This document shows, piece after piece, positions 1 to 9,272 of a DNA stretch of 64,000 nucleotides (position 1 is its first letter; each line of letters starts with the position of its first letter). The stretch lies in NCBI RefSeq assembly GCF_004114995.1, contig NZ_SDJP01000008.1, forward strand, positions 1 through 64,000, read 5' to 3'. The position numbers and the translations under genes were made by a program. The notes under the pieces are model-generated. The model was not told the origin of the DNA, did not search any database, and saw only the letters and a program-made list of their open reading frames with translations. The DNA is from Halorubrum amylolyticum. GTDB lineage: Archaea; Halobacteriota; Halobacteria; Halobacteriales; Haloferacaceae.

Positions 1-54
1 TCCATACGAAGAACTTCGTCGAGTCGTCAGCAATAATGAGGTTATGTCACGGGC

Positions 55-558
55 TCACGCTGTGCCGGCTGTCGAGACCTCGGGGTAAACACGTACGGGA
101 ATTGTATCATTACTTGCGGAGCTGATTCCCTCTTCAGTCAATTCGAGCTCCCATGTGAAGCCACCATTGACAAGTTCATCAGTATAGCCAATCTTACTGT
201 CGCCTACTACTCCCCGTACATCGCGCCACCCGTTCTCGGTATATATCTCGAAGTTAAATGAGTCGCTGGTACCTCGTTCGTTGGCATGTAGACTGATCTC
301 AGCAGTTTCCCCATAATTGAACGAGAGTCCATCTACACGGAGTGACTCTTCGTCTGTATCGCCCCACCTGAGATTGTCTGAATCATACGGCTTAGGATGT
401 CTATTGAACTCGCTGTTTTCACAGACGAACTCATTAGGAGCGTCGGTAGGGTTCCCTTCAGGACGAATATTCCCACTTTCATTTCCACCTTGCATTCCGA
501 GACACCCGGATAAACCTACAATCCCTGTAGATCCGAGTAAGAATGAGCGTCTTTTCAC
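55..558 (-). CDS. Tat-exported lipoprotein, function unknown
   Basis: A 167-residue protein starting at a GTG. The N-terminus has a twin-arginine motif (RRSFL at residues 3-7), a short hydrophobic stretch and a lipobox Cys in LSGC near residue 19, as expected for a haloarchaeal Tat-exported lipoprotein anchored on the outer face of the membrane. The mature part is polar and acidic with no domain I recognise; its alternating pattern could be a beta-sandwich. It lies in an AT-richer strip next to a transposase, so it is probably accessory. Identity as a lipoprotein is fairly sure; the function is unknown. Confidence 0.75.
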   Translation of the reverse strand: MKRRSFLLGSTGIVGLSGCLGMQGGNESGNIRPEGNPTDAPNEFVCENSEFNRHPKPYDSDNLRWGDTDEESLRVDGLSFNYGETAEISLHANERGTSDSFNFEIYTENGWRDVRGVVGDSKIGYTDELVNGGFTWELELTEEGISSASNDTIPVRVYPEVSTAGTA

Positions 559-732
559 TAATTTAGGACACAGTGGTTGAGAATAAGTACTTTCGGGAGA
601 AATAGAATTCCAAAACGAACAGGTACTCTGTGACCGGATTCAATAAGCAGGTTTCATCGACCAGCTGTTTCAGGTGAAAATATGGCGGAAGAATAGAATT
701 TCAACAGAGCCGTTTCCTACTAATTCTGGATG

Positions 733-740
733 TTTATATA
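733..740 (+). promoter_or_regulatory. TATA box of the transposase gene
   Basis: TTTATATA lies about 27 bases before the GTG at 764. This is the haloarchaeal spacing for a leaderless transcript and supports the GTG as the start. Confidence 0.5.
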
Positions 741-763
741 CGAAGACGTGTGATTCTTGACTA

Positions 764-2743
764 GTGACAGCACGCGCAGGGCAGGCCCCAACGGGGTCAC
801 GGTGGGAGCGCCTCGGGCCACGGAGGCGTCTTGACAGCGCGGGCTATGAATCTACACCGAAAGATTACGACGTAGACGGACTTTACACCACGGATTCTGG
901 CGCGCTTGTCGAAGCACGATCCTTCGACATGACGTTCCGCGAAATGGTTGACGGCGTTCTGACAACCTACCCGCGCGAGCAACAGGTCCGACACGATCGC
1001 TCTGTTACGCTAGAAGATCTTGTCGCCGAAATACCTGCCTGCTACCTCCGATTCTACGACACTCTCGACCACGAACAGGGCGACCCGAAACCTTGGGAAG
1101 CTGTCTTCCGAGCGCATGTGCTCCGCTGCATGAAGGGCTGGAAAGGTGCAACAGCTCTCTGGAGATATCTCAAACAGAAGCCGTTTCTCAGCACGCAGCT
1201 CGGCTTCGACGGCATCCCTAATCAGTCCACACTCTGGCGGGCATGGAACGGCCGTCTCGAAGATGTCCGCGACGCCGTTCGGGATGCCGCTGAGGTCGTC
1301 GTGGATATCGCTCGATACCACGACATTCCTGCGCCCGAACCCTCGTTTCTACCCAACCAGCCGACGGATACAGTCACACGTTCGAAAAGCAAGGATACGC
1401 TCGCTCGTGAGAAGGCCCGCGAGGTTTGGAAGGGTGCGAAACCCATCGTCGAGGACTGTTTCCACCTTGACCGCAGCGGAAACGCAAGTATTCCCGAAGG
1501 CGCATTCTGGGAACAGCAGTCATACCTCGGGATGCGGACTGATATGCACCCGAACGACGGCGCACAGTCCTTTGCCGCCGACTCTACCCGAACGAAGACG
1601 CCGTCTGGCGACTCCCACCGGCTCCAGACAAAGGATCTCGGCGTCGGACGTATCCGGACAATGCTCCGGGAGACTAGCCGGACACTCGTTAAGCAGGCGA
1701 AATCCAAGGACAAGATGGGCCGCAAGCAGATGGCAGCCATCGACATCACGAAAGGCAACCCGTGGGATGGAGAGATCACCCGAGATCGGAGCGGACAGAA
1801 TCAGGAACCGTGGATTCTTGGGTACAAAGGTGACGACGGGCCGTTCTTCCAGTGGGCAGTTATCAAACTCGTCGGTCATGACGTCCCGCTCATACTCGAT
1901 GCCGTCCCAGTTGAACGCGGCCGGAAGCGAGCAGATCTCGTAGACGATCTACTTGATGGTGCAACAGATATTGTCCCCGATCTGGACCTCGTGATGATGG
2001 ACCGCGAGTTCGCCAACGATGGCGTGAAAGACGCCTGCGAGAAGCACGACGTTCACTACCTGAATCCGGGCGTTGTGCGCTCCAGCAGCGACCACGAACA
2101 CCAGATTGCCAAGCTCGCCAGCGAGAACAGAGACTTCGACGTGGTCAAGCAAAAGCGTCTGGACGACGGGCCAGCACGAAAGGCAGTTTACCTCCCAAAG
2201 CGCGAGTGGGAACGTGAAGACGAAGATGACGATGAGAATGACGTGACGATTCGGCAGGAACTCATCGAGGAGTTCGAAGATATTGGCGAGACAACGCCGC
2301 TCTCAGAGGACCGCGACGGCAACTCACCGCTGGGAAATTTCCTTGATGAGGTGCATGAGGAAGAGGAGATCGTGGAGCCAGCGCGGGTTGAAGCACCGAC
2401 GGTGCCGTTCGAGACGAACCTTCCGTGGGTGGACGTCAATCCTTCGGACGACCGGGAGATGAAACACCAGATTGGGCGACTGATGGTCCGATACAAACGC
2501 CGGTGGGGCATTGAAAACGGGTTTAAGAAGCTGAAGACGTTCCTCGCGGAGACACAGTCGCCCGACCACCGGTTCCGGTACTTCAACTTCGCGTTCGCCT
2601 GCGTGTTGTACAACTGCTGGCGACTCGTGGATATCCTCGTGCAGTTGGAACTCCACGGTGAGGTCGGCGACCAGCCGGCGGTCTCTTCGAACTCGTTCCT
2701 GACATTTGCCAAGAAGAACTACGGTCTCGATCCACCCGACTAA
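764..2743 (+). CDS. IS4-like DDE transposase, long form
   Basis: A 659-residue transposase. Catalytic acids can be placed: D327 in AAIDITKGNPW, D413 in MMDREF (the usual second Asp block of IS4 enzymes) and E584 in YKRRWGIENGFKKLK, which matches the IS4 Y-R-E-K signature. An acidic insert at about residues 485-505 separates D413 and E584. The first 300 residues are an unassigned helical region. No frameshift or stop interrupts it, so it may be active. I could not find convincing terminal inverted repeats in the flanks, so the element ends are not called. Moderate GC and position beside a lipoprotein and an orphan regulator fit an accessory strip. Confidence 0.85.
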   Translation: MTARAGQAPTGSRWERLGPRRRLDSAGYESTPKDYDVDGLYTTDSGALVEARSFDMTFREMVDGVLTTYPREQQVRHDRSVTLEDLVAEIPACYLRFYDTLDHEQGDPKPWEAVFRAHVLRCMKGWKGATALWRYLKQKPFLSTQLGFDGIPNQSTLWRAWNGRLEDVRDAVRDAAEVVVDIARYHDIPAPEPSFLPNQPTDTVTRSKSKDTLAREKAREVWKGAKPIVEDCFHLDRSGNASIPEGAFWEQQSYLGMRTDMHPNDGAQSFAADSTRTKTPSGDSHRLQTKDLGVGRIRTMLRETSRTLVKQAKSKDKMGRKQMAAIDITKGNPWDGEITRDRSGQNQEPWILGYKGDDGPFFQWAVIKLVGHDVPLILDAVPVERGRKRADLVDDLLDGATDIVPDLDLVMMDREFANDGVKDACEKHDVHYLNPGVVRSSSDHEHQIAKLASENRDFDVVKQKRLDDGPARKAVYLPKREWEREDEDDDENDVTIRQELIEEFEDIGETTPLSEDRDGNSPLGNFLDEVHEEEEIVEPARVEAPTVPFETNLPWVDVNPSDDREMKHQIGRLMVRYKRRWGIENGFKKLKTFLAETQSPDHRFRYFNFAFACVLYNCWRLVDILVQLELHGEVGDQPAVSSNSFLTFAKKNYGLDPPD

Positions 2744-3028
2744 TTTCTCGTCTCCTCTGAGCTTGCTCGATCGTGAGCGGCGGCGCTGGCCTAACCGGCG
2801 ATTTTCTATCGGATTTGTGAACGCTACGCGATAGGTCTCTCAGAAACGCATTTCGAGACCCGCTCGGCCACTTCTTTCAGATGACTTAGCCTCGAAACCT
2901 GTGCATCATAGGCCCATCTTCGCAACATCAGTGCAGAGGGACGTACAAACCGTATAACGCTATACAAAATCTTCCAAAAATCAGGGACACAGTTTCGGAG
3001 GATAGACCAGTTTTGGGTTGAATCGCTA

Positions 3029-3616
3029 TCAACCGGGCGCGTAGGCGTCTGCCACACAATCACGAAGTTCCTCGGGCGTCGTCCACGTGTACGCACGGTC
3101 CACACGCTCCATCGAGAGGAGATAGTGTGCGAACATCCCGTCGTAGGCCGCGTACTGTTCCTCCTCAGTCTCGTAGATCCGGTAAAACGCTCGCGTCTGG
3201 TCCCGGTAGGTCGGCTGATCGATATAGCCTGCTTCCCACGCGTGCCCGCCGTGGGAGTGTTCGTACACCCCCACGAGATGATTCGCGTAGCTGACCAGCA
3301 GTTTGAATTTCGACGTGAAGAACTCCGAGACATCCAGAATATCGTCCATCAGGAACGCGTCGACCCCGTCATCGGAGTTCGAGGCTGCGGCATCGCTCGC
3401 GAGTTGGTCGCGAACAGCTTCCAATCGTGGCCGCTCCTCCTCACCGTAGGAACCGAGAACGAAATAGGACGTGTTGTTGATGAATCGTCCGAGGTCCTCG
3501 TGCATCGCAGTCTGGATCGCCTCGACCCGTTCGGGTGTGAGCGTCTCGCCCGGCTGGTCACCTAATTTGTCGATCACTACACGGGTTGCGTCGTCGTTGG
3601 TCATACTGGGCATCAT
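3029..3616 (-). CDS. Conserved hypothetical protein, about 195 residues
   Basis: An acidic soluble protein, largely helical, without signal peptide or membrane segment. The start could be the first ATG at 3616 or the internal one at 3604 (MTNDDATR). Features include an aromatic-rich middle (FFTSKFKLLVSYANHLVG) and a C-terminal half rich in Tyr and Glu. I recognise no catalytic motif. It is divergent from the winged-helix regulator at 3737 with about 120 bases between them, so the regulator may control it. No function is proposed. Confidence 0.7.
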   Translation of the reverse strand: MMPSMTNDDATRVVIDKLGDQPGETLTPERVEAIQTAMHEDLGRFINNTSYFVLGSYGEEERPRLEAVRDQLASDAAASNSDDGVDAFLMDDILDVSEFFTSKFKLLVSYANHLVGVYEHSHGGHAWEAGYIDQPTYRDQTRAFYRIYETEEEQYAAYDGMFAHYLLSMERVDRAYTWTTPEELRDCVADAYAPG

Positions 3617-3736
3617 TCACCATCGCCACCTAACGGTACGGAAATACGACCGGAAGTGGAATACGCAAGCACTCTGGACACCACTTCGAGCTTCACCGAA
3701 ATGGTTATCCGACCGGGGGACAAACACCTATACACA

Positions 3737-4168
3737 ATGTCCCGGCCTGACGCCACCCCGCTCACGCCAGCCGAGAACTCGGCCGGCCTCGATCCGATCG
3801 CAGCGTTGAGTGTCCTCGACGACACGACCCGTGCGAATATCATCGGGACAATCGTCGGTCATCCGAAAGGCGCGCCCTCGAAGAAGGAACTCGAATACTA
3901 CAATCCGAGCGTCGCCGCGTCGACGATCACCGACCACCTCATCCGGCTGGAGGAAGTGGGACTGATCGAGGCCATCGAACGAGATCGTGAAGGACTCGAA
4001 CGGGGCCAACCGTACCGGTTCTTTCAGCTGACCGACGCCGCCCGCGAACTGTTCGACCGAAACAACCTCTTTGAGCCCGACGCATACCGAGAGCTGTTCG
4101 TCGAAGTCGAGAAAACAGACGAAATCGAGGCCGCCGAAGCCGTCGAGCGTCCGAACGGACGAAACTGA
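3737..4168 (+). CDS. Winged-helix transcriptional regulator
   Basis: A 143-residue protein, counted from the ATG at 3737; an in-frame upstream extension is not protein-like. Residues 20-100 form a winged helix: DPIAALSVLDDTTRANIIG, then a recognition region with SVAASTITDHLIRLEEVGLIE and a wing ending in PYRFFQLTDAAREL. This is the MarR/ArsR-like layout common in haloarchaea. No metal or ligand site is visible. It is divergent from the hypothetical gene at 3029-3616, a usual arrangement for a local regulator. The coding sequence may once have continued in another frame (see the next entry). Confidence 0.75.
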   Translation: MSRPDATPLTPAENSAGLDPIAALSVLDDTTRANIIGTIVGHPKGAPSKKELEYYNPSVAASTITDHLIRLEEVGLIEAIERDREGLERGQPYRFFQLTDAARELFDRNNLFEPDAYRELFVEVEKTDEIEAAEAVERPNGRN

Positions 4169-4496
4169 AATCCACCTCAAGGTGTACGTTTTGCCGGACG
4201 GAGAACTCGACGTCTGGGATATTCCGGAAGCGTTACCAGCGCAAAGCTGACAAGAGAGATCAGTCTCGATTTCGATTCAGAACAGACGAATCGAACAGAA
4301 GGCACGCATCAATTCTATTCTCCGAGGTTGTGGGTTGCGAATGCTTCTGAAAACGTTCACTGATTCGCCTCTATGTGGGGCAATTCCCGATAGAAATGGC
4401 CGCAATCACTCTCCGATAACCATCACAGAAGCAAAATTATTGCACAAACACCGATTATCGCGGTGAAATCCACGTCAGCAAATAGGGTGGGGTCGT
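4169..4496. other. Gene-poor stretch with a possible frameshifted tail of the regulator
   Basis: About 330 bases without a complete gene. In the frame just off that of the regulator, the first part reads TDETEIHLKVYVLPDGELDV and then WDIPEALPAQS before a stop at 4248-4250. It looks like coding sequence with normal haloarchaeal amino-acid use. It may be a shifted C-terminal tail of the regulator or the remnant of a downstream gene. The rest, 4251-4496, is AT-richer and shows nothing I can name. Confidence 0.35.
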
Positions 4497-5489
4497 TCAC
4501 AGCGACTCGTACAGCGACCGGTACCGATCTGCGATCGCGTCGAGCGAGAACGACTCGCTGCGCGCCGCCGCGTTCGACCCCAGTCGCTCCCGGATCGCGG
4601 GGTCGGACAGGCGGCGGATCGCGTCGGCGAACGCCTCGGTCTCGTCGCCCGCGGCGGCGGGATCGACCTTCAGACAGTCCTCGCCGTCGTCGAGCCACGA
4701 GAACGTCTCGATGTCACGGACGACCACGGCCTTCCCGGCGGTCATCGCTTCCAACAGCGCGATCCCCTCGTTCTCCTCGTGGGTCGGGAACAGGAACACG
4801 TCGCCGGCGGCGAACGCGCCCCGGATGTCGTCGACGAAGCCGGTGAACGTGCAGTTGTCCGGTGACTCCTCGATGAGTCGCGTGGTCTCGCGCCCCTTCA
4901 GGGAGAGGTCGAGCGGGCCGAACCACGCGAAGTCGACCTCGGGCAGTTCGCGGGCCAGATCGACGAACGTCGCCAACCCCTTTCGCTTTATGACGTGGCC
5001 GACGAGGAAGACGGTCGGCGGGTCGAGGTCGTAGCGCTCGCGGTACTCGGCCTCCAGCGACTCGAAGCCGGCGAGTTTCTCGCGGTCGACGCCGTTCGAG
5101 ATGACGGTCGTCGGCGCGTCGGTGTACCCCTCGATCACGCCGCGGTTGTACTCGGAGGGACAGACCAGCGCGTCCGCGAGCCCGTACGCCCGGCTGAGAT
5201 AGGGCTTGAGGGGTTTCGCGAGCGCGTTGGTGAACCGGAAGCTGTTGCCGAAGTCCTCCGCGGTGACGTGAGTGTGCGCGACCACGGGGATCCCGCGATC
5301 GCTCGCACGCTTGGCGTACCAGACCGAGCGCGGCCCCATTAGGTTGCAGTGGAGCACGTCGGCGTCGAGCGTCGGCTCGGTCGTGTATGCGATCTCCTCG
5401 CGGTCGAGCATCTTCCGCTGGTGAACGACCGACTCCCGGATGCCGCCGGTGACGTGATCTTCGAACTCGAAGTAGTGGCTGACCTTCAT
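4497..5489 (-). CDS. GT4-family glycosyltransferase
   Basis: A 330-residue GT-B fold transferase. The N-terminal Rossmann domain (residues 1-150) begins MKVSHYFEFEDHVTGGIRE, where the GG loop normally contacts the sugar nucleotide. The C-terminal domain has VISNGVDREKL, VGHVIKRKGLATFV and the E-x7-E motif in EENEGIALLEAM, the donor-binding signature of family GT4. No membrane segment is present. It sits 51 bases behind the sulfatase-fold gene on the same strand and is likely co-transcribed with it, suggesting a role in surface glycan or glycolipid assembly. Donor and acceptor cannot be read from the sequence. Confidence 0.85.
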   Translation of the reverse strand: MKVSHYFEFEDHVTGGIRESVVHQRKMLDREEIAYTTEPTLDADVLHCNLMGPRSVWYAKRASDRGIPVVAHTHVTAEDFGNSFRFTNALAKPLKPYLSRAYGLADALVCPSEYNRGVIEGYTDAPTTVISNGVDREKLAGFESLEAEYRERYDLDPPTVFLVGHVIKRKGLATFVDLARELPEVDFAWFGPLDLSLKGRETTRLIEESPDNCTFTGFVDDIRGAFAAGDVFLFPTHEENEGIALLEAMTAGKAVVVRDIETFSWLDDGEDCLKVDPAAAGDETEAFADAIRRLSDPAIRERLGSNAAARSESFSLDAIADRYRSLYESL

Positions 5490-5540
5490 CGCGAACTCAC
5501 CGCGGGATCGTCGTGGAGTCGCGGTTCGGAGCGGTGACGA

Positions 5541-6410
5541 TCACTCCACTTCCAGCCACGGGACCTCCATCAGCGGCGGGATGTGCGTCTCGATGTGGTG
5601 TTCCCACACGCCCTCCTCGCCGAACGCCTCGCCGTGGTCGGCGGTGACGACCACCGTGCCGTCCAGCTCCTCGACGAACTCGGCGACGGACTCCAGGGCG
5701 ATCCGGAGGTTCTCCTCGTAGAGCTTGAGCGCGGTCACGCGGGTGCCGTCTTTCACGAGGTCCGTGGGGTCGAGCTCCAGCCACAGTCCCGCCTTCTGGG
5801 CGAACTCGCTGTCGTCGAGCCGGCTCTCGATCTTCGGCCGGACCGAGTCGCTGAGCGACGAGAGGAGCCCGCCGTCGTTGGTGGCGTCGCCGCCCTCGAC
5901 CGCCTCCTCTTCCTGCCGTTTGATCCCCTTCTGGATCTGCTTGAGCTTCTGGCCCTTCCCGCGAGAGAGGTACGGGGCGTGCGGCTGCATGTAGTGAAGG
6001 ACGGTCCGGTCGGCGCGCTCGACGGCGTCGAGGTTGTTGCGGTACGCCCCCGCGATCCCCTCCGGCGGAACGGTGCCGAGGTCGTCGTCCCACCCGGTCT
6101 TCCAGACGTCGTGGATGTCGCTGATGTGGTCGGAGGCGGTCCACTCGTAGTCGCAGCTCGCGCCCCACTTCAGCTCGTTCAGCGGGATTCCCAGGTCGTT
6201 GATGAAGGGATTCCCCGAGAAGTACGCGATGTCGTGGTCGCCGGTGAACGTCCGGGAGGCCCACTCCGGCGTCGACGATCCGACGCTCCGACGCTTCTGT
6301 AAGTCGCCGTCGAGGTACTCGTCGTACACGTCCTCGAACACGTCGTAGCGGCACGCGTCCAACACCAGACAGTAGTCCCACTCCGATTCGAGGAACCGCT
6401 GATCGTCCAT
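5541..6410 (-). CDS. Sulfatase / alkaline-phosphatase superfamily protein
   Basis: A 289-residue protein of the alkaline-phosphatase superfamily. The N-terminal LVLDACRYDVF supplies the first metal-binding Asp. The C-terminal VVVTADHGEAFGEEG gives the Asp-His metal pair typical of sulfatases and phosphoglycerol transferases, followed by a further HH at the end. No signal peptide or membrane segment is seen, so a cytoplasmic location is likely. A TATA-like AT-rich patch near 6435 supports the ATG at 6410. The downstream glycosyltransferase suggests modification of a surface glycan or lipid headgroup. Whether it acts on sulfate, phosphate or phosphodiester is unknown. Confidence 0.75.
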   Translation of the reverse strand: MDDQRFLESEWDYCLVLDACRYDVFEDVYDEYLDGDLQKRRSVGSSTPEWASRTFTGDHDIAYFSGNPFINDLGIPLNELKWGASCDYEWTASDHISDIHDVWKTGWDDDLGTVPPEGIAGAYRNNLDAVERADRTVLHYMQPHAPYLSRGKGQKLKQIQKGIKRQEEEAVEGGDATNDGGLLSSLSDSVRPKIESRLDDSEFAQKAGLWLELDPTDLVKDGTRVTALKLYEENLRIALESVAEFVEELDGTVVVTADHGEAFGEEGVWEHHIETHIPPLMEVPWLEVE

Positions 6411-6600
6411 GAGTACGCCACCGTACCCCGCCGACGGTTGTATTCTTGTTGGTGCCGTCTCGGAAGGCGAATTCCGCCCCTCTCCGCTTGAAACGCCGGA
6501 TGTGCGGCAATCTCTGCTCCTCCGTCTGGGCGGTGTCAGGCGCGCGCGCCGAGCGGGAACCGATCAGACGTTTCAAGTCCGCCAGCGCGTCATACTCCCC

Positions 6601-7614
6601 ATGGACGGGAGCCAGCGGCGGGGACTCGTCGTCGGCGGGATCGCGGCGCTCGCGGTCCTCGCCGTCCTCTTCGTCGTCGTCGGAGCGGACCGGGTGATCG
6701 AGACGCTGCGTTCGGCGGACCGAGCGTTGGTCGCGGCGACGTTCGGGCTCGCGCTCTGCTGGCTGGTCGCGTGGAGCCTCATGCTCCGAACCGTGCTCGG
6801 CTCGCTCGACGTCGATCTCCCGGTCACCACGTCTTTCCTCGTCTACTCCGGGGCGGTCTTCGCCAACAACGTCACCCCGTTCGGGCAGGCGGGCGGCGAG
6901 CCGGTGGCGGCCGCGCTCATCTCGCGGGTCTCCGGGTCGCGCTACGAGACGGGGCTCGTCGGGATCGCCAGCGTCGACGTGCTCAACGTCGTCCCGTCCA
7001 TCTCGATCGTGCTCCTCGGCGTCGGCTACTACGCGACGACCGCCGCGGTCGGCGAGCGCCTCGAAGTCGCCGTCGCGGTCGCCGTCGCGCTGATCGCGGC
7101 GATCGTCACGGGAATCGGCCTCGGCTGGCGGTACCGGCGGGTCGTCGTCGACCGCCTCCCGAGCGCGGTCGGCGGGCTTGCCGGGCGGGTGGACCGGTTC
7201 GACGCCGACACCGTCGAGGCCGGGATCGCCAACCGGCTACGGAACTTCTTCGAGGACATCGAGCGCGTCGGGACGAGCCCCGGACGGCTTGCCGCCGCGG
7301 TCGGGCTCTCGCTCTCCGGCTGGCTGTTTCAGGCGGCCGCGCTCACGGTCGCGTTCGCCGCCGTCGGCCATCAGGTCTCGCCGGTGATCCCGCTTTTCGC
7401 CGTCCCGCTGGCGTACGTCGCGGGCGCGACCCCACTCCCCGGCGGGCTGGGCGGGATCGAGGCGGCGTTCGTCGCCCTCCTCGTCCCGACGACCGGCGTC
7501 CCGGCGTCGGCGGTCACCGCCGCCGTGCTCGTGTTCCGCGGCGGCGTCTACTGGATGCCGGTGGCGATCGGCGGAGCGTCGGCGTCGGTGCTCGGCGTCC
7601 GCACGGTTCGGTAG
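6601..7614 (+). CDS. YbhN / lysylphosphatidylglycerol synthase-like membrane protein
   Basis: A 337-residue polytopic protein from the ATG at 6601; the reading frame stays open further upstream but that part is not protein-like. About eight hydrophobic segments are visible. Family landmarks are NNVTPFGQAGGEP near residue 95 and the C-terminal TPLPGGLGGIEAAF, both typical of the UPF0104/YbhN family, the flippase-like part of MprF. A polar region around residues 180-220 separates two membrane bundles. It is divergent from the sulfatase and glycosyltransferase genes, which fits a role in moving or modifying lipids. The substrate is unknown. Confidence 0.8.
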   Translation: MDGSQRRGLVVGGIAALAVLAVLFVVVGADRVIETLRSADRALVAATFGLALCWLVAWSLMLRTVLGSLDVDLPVTTSFLVYSGAVFANNVTPFGQAGGEPVAAALISRVSGSRYETGLVGIASVDVLNVVPSISIVLLGVGYYATTAAVGERLEVAVAVAVALIAAIVTGIGLGWRYRRVVVDRLPSAVGGLAGRVDRFDADTVEAGIANRLRNFFEDIERVGTSPGRLAAAVGLSLSGWLFQAAALTVAFAAVGHQVSPVIPLFAVPLAYVAGATPLPGGLGGIEAAFVALLVPTTGVPASAVTAAVLVFRGGVYWMPVAIGGASASVLGVRTVR

Positions 7615-7904
7615 CGGCGGCGAGGGCGTCTCGGATCGGTCGGAAGCGAATCACCACGCGTGGGAGACAGTCGGGGACTCGAAGAAACCAAATCGTCGGG
7701 ACCGTCATGCGCCGCGCGACCAGCGAACGGGTACGACGATCCCGTTAATCCTCGTCGGCAGCTGAACGCTCACACTGCTCAAACGTCCGCTGTTACTGGG
7801 TGAGCAACCCACCGTCGATAATTATCGGTTGTCCCATTACGTACGAAGCGTCCTCGGAACAGAGCCAGACGACGGTGTCAGCTATCTTTCTACGAGGAGA
7901 GAAT

Positions 7905-7922
7905 CCCGGCGTTTACGCCGGG
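7905..7922. repeat. Left-end hairpin of the IS1341-type element
   Basis: A perfect 7-bp inverted repeat, CCCGGCG and CGCCGGG, around the loop TTTA. Such subterminal hairpins are recognised by TnpA in this group. Confidence 0.8.
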
Positions 7923-8021
7923 AGTGAATCCGACAACGCTGACACAATCCACCACAGACGGTAGGTCGGATATTCCACGCTCATCCACACCATTAAGTGA
8001 GTTTGTCTACATAGGCTATGT

Positions 8022-9272
8022 ATGGCGATTAAGGCCACACGCACCTACGTTGGTTCCATCCAGAACCACCAACAGGTGTGCGATGGTCTTGATTCGCTCG
8101 GAGACTCCGCCTCGAAAATCTGGAACATCGCACGATGGACAGCCGATCGCATCTGGGATGCAACCGGCGAAATCCCGAACGGTGGTGTGCTGAAATCGTA
8201 TATGAAGAACCAGTCGTGCTGGAAAGACTTGAACGCACAATCCAGTCAGAAAGTCATTGAAGAACTTTCTGACGCCTTCCAGTCATGGTTCGATCTGCGA
8301 CACAACTCCAGTGAGGCGAATCCCCCCGGCTACCGCAAACACGGCGACACCCGACCCAAGAGTACGGTGACGTTCAAAGAAGACGGGTTCAAACACGATC
8401 CTGAGAACAACCGCGTCCGACTCTCGAAAGGCTCAAATCTGAAAGAACACTTCTCAGATTTCCTGCTCTGCGAGTACCAGACTCGACCAGACGTTGACCT
8501 CTCGGCGGTCAACAGCGTACAGAATGTTCGTGCCGTCTGGACTGGTGAGAAATGGGAACTTCACTTCGTCTGTAAAGTCGAACTCGAAACAGCGGATTCG
8601 GCTGGCGACGGCGTGGCAGGGATCGACCTCGGCATCACAAACATCGCCACGGTCGCGTTTCCCGACGAATACGTGTTGTACCCCGGGAACTCGCTCAAAG
8701 AAGACAAACACTACTTCACCAGAACTGAGTACGACACCGAGGGAGAGAGTGGCCCGTCAGAGCAGTCGATGTGGGCGCGTCGGAAACTCTCCGAACGTGA
8801 GACACACTACTACCACACGCTGACGGACGCCATCATCACGGAGTGTGTCAAACGCGGTGTCGGTACGCTCGCGGTGAGTTGGCCCGAAGACGTGCGTGAG
8901 TCAGACTGGGGCAAGACCGGTAACAAGAAACTGCACTCGTGGGCGTTCGATCGTCTCTACCAGTACCTCGAATACAAAGGCGAGATGCGCGGTGTTGAGG
9001 TGCTGAAAGAGAACGAGTGGAACACCTCGAAGACGTGTTCCAAGTGCGGTGACGATACAAAATCGAACCGTGTCGAACGTGGCCTGTACGTCTGCTCGTC
9101 GTGCGGGTTGGTAGCCAACGCAGATTGTAACGGAGCGGAGAACATGCGACAGAAGATAACTCCGAGTCCTCACGGTGAGGATAGGAGTAACGGCTGTGTG
9201 GCACAGCCATCGACACACTTGTTCGACCGCGAGAGCGGGACGTTTCACACGAGAGAACAAGTCGTGTCGTAG
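8022..9272 (+). CDS. tnpB: TnpB RNA-guided nuclease of the IS1341-type element
   Basis: A 416-residue TnpB. The split RuvC nuclease can be placed: D202 in GIDLGITN, E289 in SWPEDVRES and D368 in NADCNGAENM. The zinc finger has C339-x2-C342 and C358-x2-C361. The N-terminal half is the usual wedge/REC part with WNIARWTADRIWD. All catalytic residues are present and the frame is intact, so the protein may still cleave DNA guided by RNA made from the 3' end of its own gene and the right end of the element. It has no transposase partner here. Confidence 0.9.
   Translation: MAIKATRTYVGSIQNHQQVCDGLDSLGDSASKIWNIARWTADRIWDATGEIPNGGVLKSYMKNQSCWKDLNAQSSQKVIEELSDAFQSWFDLRHNSSEANPPGYRKHGDTRPKSTVTFKEDGFKHDPENNRVRLSKGSNLKEHFSDFLLCEYQTRPDVDLSAVNSVQNVRAVWTGEKWELHFVCKVELETADSAGDGVAGIDLGITNIATVAFPDEYVLYPGNSLKEDKHYFTRTEYDTEGESGPSEQSMWARRKLSERETHYYHTLTDAIITECVKRGVGTLAVSWPEDVRESDWGKTGNKKLHSWAFDRLYQYLEYKGEMRGVEVLKENEWNTSKTCSKCGDDTKSNRVERGLYVCSSCGLVANADCNGAENMRQKITPSPHGEDRSNGCVAQPSTHLFDRESGTFHTREQVVS

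Noticed and set aside
640..2830. Search for terminal inverted repeats of the IS4-like transposase
   Set aside because: I compared the flanks by eye and found no convincing inverted pair or target duplication, so element borders are not reported.
2824..3028. Minus-strand frame continuing past the end of the hypothetical gene, including WKILYSVIRFVRPSALMLRR
   Set aside because: It reads somewhat like protein, but its N-terminal part is antisense or out-of-frame in the 3029-3616 gene, no start is available, and I recognise nothing. It could be the remnant of a gene; not supported enough to call.
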